From UBA6626 sp963579995 (lineage in GTDB: Bacteria > Planctomycetota > Phycisphaerae > Phycisphaerales > Phycisphaeraceae), in the NCBI GenBank assembly GCA_963579995.1, contig CAUZIY010000009.1, positions 1 to 35,488 of the forward strand: DNA of 35,488 nucleotides, in the 5' to 3' direction. This document shows, in pieces, positions 32,842 through 35,488 of the stretch. How positions within the stretch are numbered: position 1 is the first letter of the stretch; each line of letters starts with the position of its first letter. The translations under genes and the position numbers were made by a program. Under the pieces are notes generated by a model. The model did not search any database. It had not been told where the DNA came from and saw only the letters and a list, made by a program, of their open reading frames with translations.

Positions 32842-33207
32842 CTACGAATGCCCGCGATACTCTGCAGTTGTCGTGCACGTTTCATGAACGCGTACCACTG
32901 ACAGCAAGGGCAGTTGCGGCTTCATCCTGTCAAAAATCCACCGAGCCAGGATTTCAGCGGTCGGGTTTTCCAGACCGTCAATATCATTAAGAAGACGATG
33001 GTCCAACTCCTGCTGAACCGGTGCCATAGCGGCCTTGATATCACCATAATCCAGGAGATAACCCCTATCATCCGACACCTCCCCTTCAACCACCACATCA
33101 ATGATAAATGAGTGGCCGTGCAACCGTCGGCATTTATGGCCTTCGGGGAATGTGGGCAACCAGTGAGCCGACTGTAGATCAAATGTTTTAGACAGTGCAA
33201 TCCTCAT
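32842..33207 (-). CDS. queD: 6-carboxy-5,6,7,8-tetrahydropterin synthase QueD
   Basis: A 121-residue enzyme of the 6-pyruvoyltetrahydropterin synthase fold. Zinc ligands are His15 (SAHWLP), His30 and His32 (CRRLHGHSF), the catalytic Cys26 is in the same motif, and the substrate Glu109 is in VHETCTTTAEY. It makes carboxytetrahydropterin from dihydroneopterin triphosphate for queuosine. It follows queE by 50 bases on the same strand. Length is normal for QueD. Confidence 0.94.
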   Translation of the reverse strand: MRIALSKTFDLQSAHWLPTFPEGHKCRRLHGHSFIIDVVVEGEVSDDRGYLLDYGDIKAAMAPVQQELDHRLLNDIDGLENPTAEILARWIFDRMKPQLPLLSVVRVHETCTTTAEYRGHS

Positions 33208-33257
33208 TACCGCAACCCATCATGACAAAGGCGATACCGTAAAACCACCGACCACAC

Positions 33258-33941
33258 CTAGACCCCCCGTGTCATGGGGTCCCAAATCAACTTGTGCAGT
33301 TGGGTCTGAATTCGTACCGCCAATCTGTCTTCCAACACCCACTGCGTCAACTCTTCAATGGCTAAACCGGGGGAACCTGCGATGTGTGCGCCTGAATCCA
33401 CCGATGCCACCGGGCTAAACAATACGGCCGCCACACGCTCAACCAGCCTGTGTTTTCGGATAATGCTGCTTGCCCAATCGTAGTCGTTGCGATCACATAT
33501 AACCAACTTGACCTCATCCTGCTCTGTCAAGTGTTCCAGGTTTGACCATAGATTTCGATGGCCCTCTCCACTGCCTGGTGTCTTTAAATCAACAATCCGG
33601 ATCACACGCTGATCACAAACTGAAATATCGCTGGCACCGCTGGTTTCAAGCAGTACGGTCTTACCCACATCACAAAGCCGTGTCATCAGCAGGTGGACAT
33701 TGGGCTGCAGGAGAGGTTCACCACCCGTCACCTCGACGAGATCACAGTTGAATTCCGCCACCTTAGCGAGCACAGCATCGATTGACTTCGCCTTGCCCCC
33801 ATAAAATGCATACTCAGTATCACAATAATGGCAACGCAAGTGGCATCCCGTCAAACGAACGAAAACACATGGCAAGCCTGCCCGAGTAGACTCACCCTGG
33901 ATCGAAAAGAATATCTCATTGATCTGCAGCCGCTCACTCAT
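33258..33941 (-). CDS. queE: 7-carboxy-7-deazaguanine synthase QueE
   Basis: A 227-residue radical-SAM enzyme catalysing the ring contraction that gives 7-carboxy-7-deazaguanine. The N terminus INEIFFSIQGESTRAGLPCV is typical, the cluster motif CHLRCHYC binds [4Fe-4S] (Cys33, 37, 40), and VEVTGGEPLLQPN plus LETSGA are the SAM-binding parts. ATG 33941 is taken; a GTG one codon earlier is possible. It follows folK by 29 bases. QueC and QueF are not in the window. Confidence 0.95.
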   Translation of the reverse strand: MSERLQINEIFFSIQGESTRAGLPCVFVRLTGCHLRCHYCDTEYAFYGGKAKSIDAVLAKVAEFNCDLVEVTGGEPLLQPNVHLLMTRLCDVGKTVLLETSGASDISVCDQRVIRIVDLKTPGSGEGHRNLWSNLEHLTEQDEVKLVICDRNDYDWASSIIRKHRLVERVAAVLFSPVASVDSGAHIAGSPGLAIEELTQWVLEDRLAVRIQTQLHKLIWDPMTRGV

Positions 33942-33970
33942 CACCGGGATGGTTGCCTCACGGTATCCGT

Positions 33971-34447
33971 TTAAACTTTCTGTTCGACATTGACCAGTAG
34001 TTCACCAACTTTTTTACCCAACAATGGGTGAATAACATCTGGTGCCAAATCAGATAGTGGCTTGAGGACAAACCAACGCTCATGCATGTGGGGATGTGGA
34101 ATCACCAAATCATCCTCACTGATCACCAGGTTGTCATACAGTAAAATATCCAAATCAAGTGTCCGGGGGCCCCACTTCATCCGTGTTTTGAGCCCACCAC
34201 GCCCTGACTGGCTCTCAATCTCAACCAATTCATTCAACAACTGCACCGGACTCAACGTAGTGGCAAGTTCGGCCACCGCATTAAGAAATTCAGGCTGCGG
34301 CACCGGCCCAACCGGATCGGTCTCATACACATCGCTCCAGCCCACCAACTTAGTCGACGCAAGCCGTCCAAGCACATCACGAGCAAGCTGGAGATACGCC
34401 TGGCGATCACCCTGATTTGAACCGATCCCAATAAACACCTGCGCCAT
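33971..34447 (-). CDS. folK: 6-hydroxymethyl-7,8-dihydropterin pyrophosphokinase FolK
   Basis: A 158-residue enzyme of folate synthesis that moves pyrophosphate from ATP to hydroxymethyldihydropterin. Family marks are MAQVFIGIGSNQGDR, YETDPVGPVPQPEFLNAV, and RMKWGPRTLDLDILLYD with the metal-binding Asp98 and Asp100, then IPHPHMHERWFVLKPL. Start 34447 gives the standard FolK N terminus; the frame runs back to 34555 but those residues look non-homologous. It leads the folK-queE-queD unit. Confidence 0.95.
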   Translation of the reverse strand: MAQVFIGIGSNQGDRQAYLQLARDVLGRLASTKLVGWSDVYETDPVGPVPQPEFLNAVAELATTLSPVQLLNELVEIESQSGRGGLKTRMKWGPRTLDLDILLYDNLVISEDDLVIPHPHMHERWFVLKPLSDLAPDVIHPLLGKKVGELLVNVEQKV

Positions 34448-34596
34448 TAGGCGGGGATTGTCCCCTACACGGTACGGGGCGCCAAACAGCGTCCAACCAA
34501 CTATGTAACCGAACAGTGCAGGAGCAACATCCATTTGCCACTGCATGGTGATCATATCATACTAGCCCGACACCTCTTACTCAGACGGCACTTTTC

Positions 34597-35346
34597 ATGA
34601 CAGCTGGCAAGCCGATAGTTGATATCAAATCTGCAAATGCGGAACTGGATGGCGCCAATGCATCAAAGGTTGTGCAATGGGCTGCCCATACCTTCGGCAA
34701 TCAACTCATCATGACATCCAGTTTCGGCGCACAATCCGTGGTGACCCTGCATCTGGTTACTCAAGTCATACCCAATATTCCGGTCATCCTCATCGACACC
34801 GGCTATCTGTTTGCCGACACATATCACTACATTGAACAACTGCACAAAAGATTGAGACTAAATCTACATGTTTATCAACCGGTTATCACAGCCGCTCGAT
34901 TTGAGGCAATCCATGGCCACCAATGGGAAAAAGGAGAAGAAGGACTCGACATATATCATCAAATCCACAAGATCGAACCGATGCAAAGAGCCGTCACGGA
35001 AATGGGGGCATCGGCATGGTTGTCCGGACTGCGAATCGACCAAACAGAACATCGGGCACAGTTGCAGACCATCGTATTGCAAGACCAGATCTTTAGAATC
35101 CAACCCATTCTTCATTGGACGAAAGAGGATATAAATAGATATATCCAATATCACGATTTACCCGAGCACCCAATGGTCCACAAGGGCTACGCATCGATTG
35201 GCGATACTCATTCCACACAACCCGTAGTTGCTGGTATCGAATCATCCGAACGGGCTGGTCGCTTCCGCGGACTCAAACAAGAATGCGGCCTTCACCTGCC
35301 GCAATCAAAGGCAGAAAATGCCAGCCGCGATTCAAGCAGTCTATAG
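34597..35346 (+). CDS. cysH: Phosphoadenylyl-sulfate (PAPS) reductase CysH
   Basis: A 249-residue adenine-nucleotide alpha-hydrolase-fold reductase that converts PAPS to sulfite with thioredoxin in assimilatory sulfate reduction. It has SSFGAQSVVTLHL (P-loop-like), IDTGYLFADTYHYIE, SGLRIDQTEHRA, HKGYASIGDTHST and the C-terminal catalytic ECGLH with Cys230. That Cys is the only cysteine, so the CC...CxxC cluster of APS reductases is absent, which points to PAPS rather than APS. It is divergent from folK. Confidence 0.93.
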   Translation: MTAGKPIVDIKSANAELDGANASKVVQWAAHTFGNQLIMTSSFGAQSVVTLHLVTQVIPNIPVILIDTGYLFADTYHYIEQLHKRLRLNLHVYQPVITAARFEAIHGHQWEKGEEGLDIYHQIHKIEPMQRAVTEMGASAWLSGLRIDQTEHRAQLQTIVLQDQIFRIQPILHWTKEDINRYIQYHDLPEHPMVHKGYASIGDTHSTQPVVAGIESSERAGRFRGLKQECGLHLPQSKAENASRDSSSL

Positions 35347-35347
35347 G

Positions 35348-35488
35348 TCAGGGGTTTATGACCACCGTGCTCTTGCTCTCAACTAACATCGCAAAAAGCA
35401 GTTCTATGTCGTCCGCATATAGGCGGATACATCCCAGTGATGCCTCTTTGCCGATGGTCTGCGGTTCCACCGTTCCATGGATTCCATA
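35348..35488 (-). CDS. L,D-transpeptidase (YkuD), C-terminal fragment
   Basis: Only the last 46 codons are inside the window. They contain YGIHGTVEP and SLGCIRLYADDIELLF, giving the YkuD active site with the His (4) and the nucleophile Cys (20), and end VVINP. These enzymes make 3-3 crosslinks in peptidoglycan or attach proteins to it. The gene is convergent with cysH, with one base between the stop codons. Confidence 0.9.
   Translation of the reverse strand, partial: YGIHGTVEPQTIGKEASLGCIRLYADDIELLFAMLVESKSTVVINP

Noticed and set aside
1..35488. CRISPR arrays, insertion sequences or prophage genes
   Set aside because: No spaced direct repeats, transposase, integrase or phage structural gene was found on either strand.

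Overview
The window looks like a chromosomal segment of a planctomycete, most likely of the Phycisphaerae type. Supporting signs are two secreted proteins with C-terminal PEP-CTERM sorting tags, one of them also carrying dockerin-like repeats; a prepilin-like protein with the FSLLELLVV N-methylation motif; a five-bladed-propeller glycosidase-like protein with the QLFVDD motif; a sigma-factor-like protein of planctomycete flavour; and a PilM-type protein next to a single-pass membrane protein, as in PVC-group pilus-like loci. The assignment rests on gene content only; no phylogeny was possible. Most genes are housekeeping and no phage, insertion sequence or CRISPR array is visible.

Layout. 1-2448 (minus): a pilus-assembly operon leaving through the left edge, led by a PilM-PilN fusion. 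2927-2999: tRNA-Ala(CGC). 3027-3740 (minus): ankyrin-repeat lipoprotein. 4043-5950 (minus) and 6106-7437 (plus): a sodium:solute symporter divergent from a tagaturonate-epimerase-like enzyme, plausibly a uronate uptake and isomerisation pair. 7671-13422 (plus): a compact fatty-acid synthesis operon, rpmF-plsX-fabH-(25-codon ORF)-fabD-fabG-acpP-fabF, with ATGA overlaps. 13672-15120 (plus): succinate-semialdehyde-type dehydrogenase, convergent with a minus-strand unit thiC-propeller protein (15130-18457) controlled by a TPP riboswitch (about 18557-18658). 18685-19170: RecX-like. 19328-19783 (minus): MoaC. 19839-20252 (plus): PEGA lipoprotein. 20367-23053 (minus): two PEP-CTERM proteins, flanked by the PEGA gene and a broken second copy of its 3' end. 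23479-24898: a [2Fe-2S] thioredoxin-like ferredoxin divergent from a DUF971 protein, followed by a zinc-ribbon membrane protein. 24998-28639 (minus): NtrC-type sigma-54 activator, ispF, PIG-L deacetylase and a NagB-like protein in one tight operon. 28726-31119 (plus): mqnA (futalosine menaquinone pathway) and an unusual protein with three helix-turn-helix-like segments plus a C-terminal sigma-70 region 2. 31196-31618 (minus): small membrane protein. 31944-32831 (plus): prepilin-like protein. 32842-34447 (minus): folK-queE-queD. 34597-35346 (plus): cysH. 35348-35488 (minus): the C-terminal end of an L,D-transpeptidase, cut by the right edge.

The most unusual items are the sigma-like protein lacking regions 3 and 4, the duplicated gene tail bracketing the PEP-CTERM pair, the tiny ORF joining fabH to fabD by two ATGA overlaps, and the NagB-like protein that has lost one residue of the usual active-site triad.
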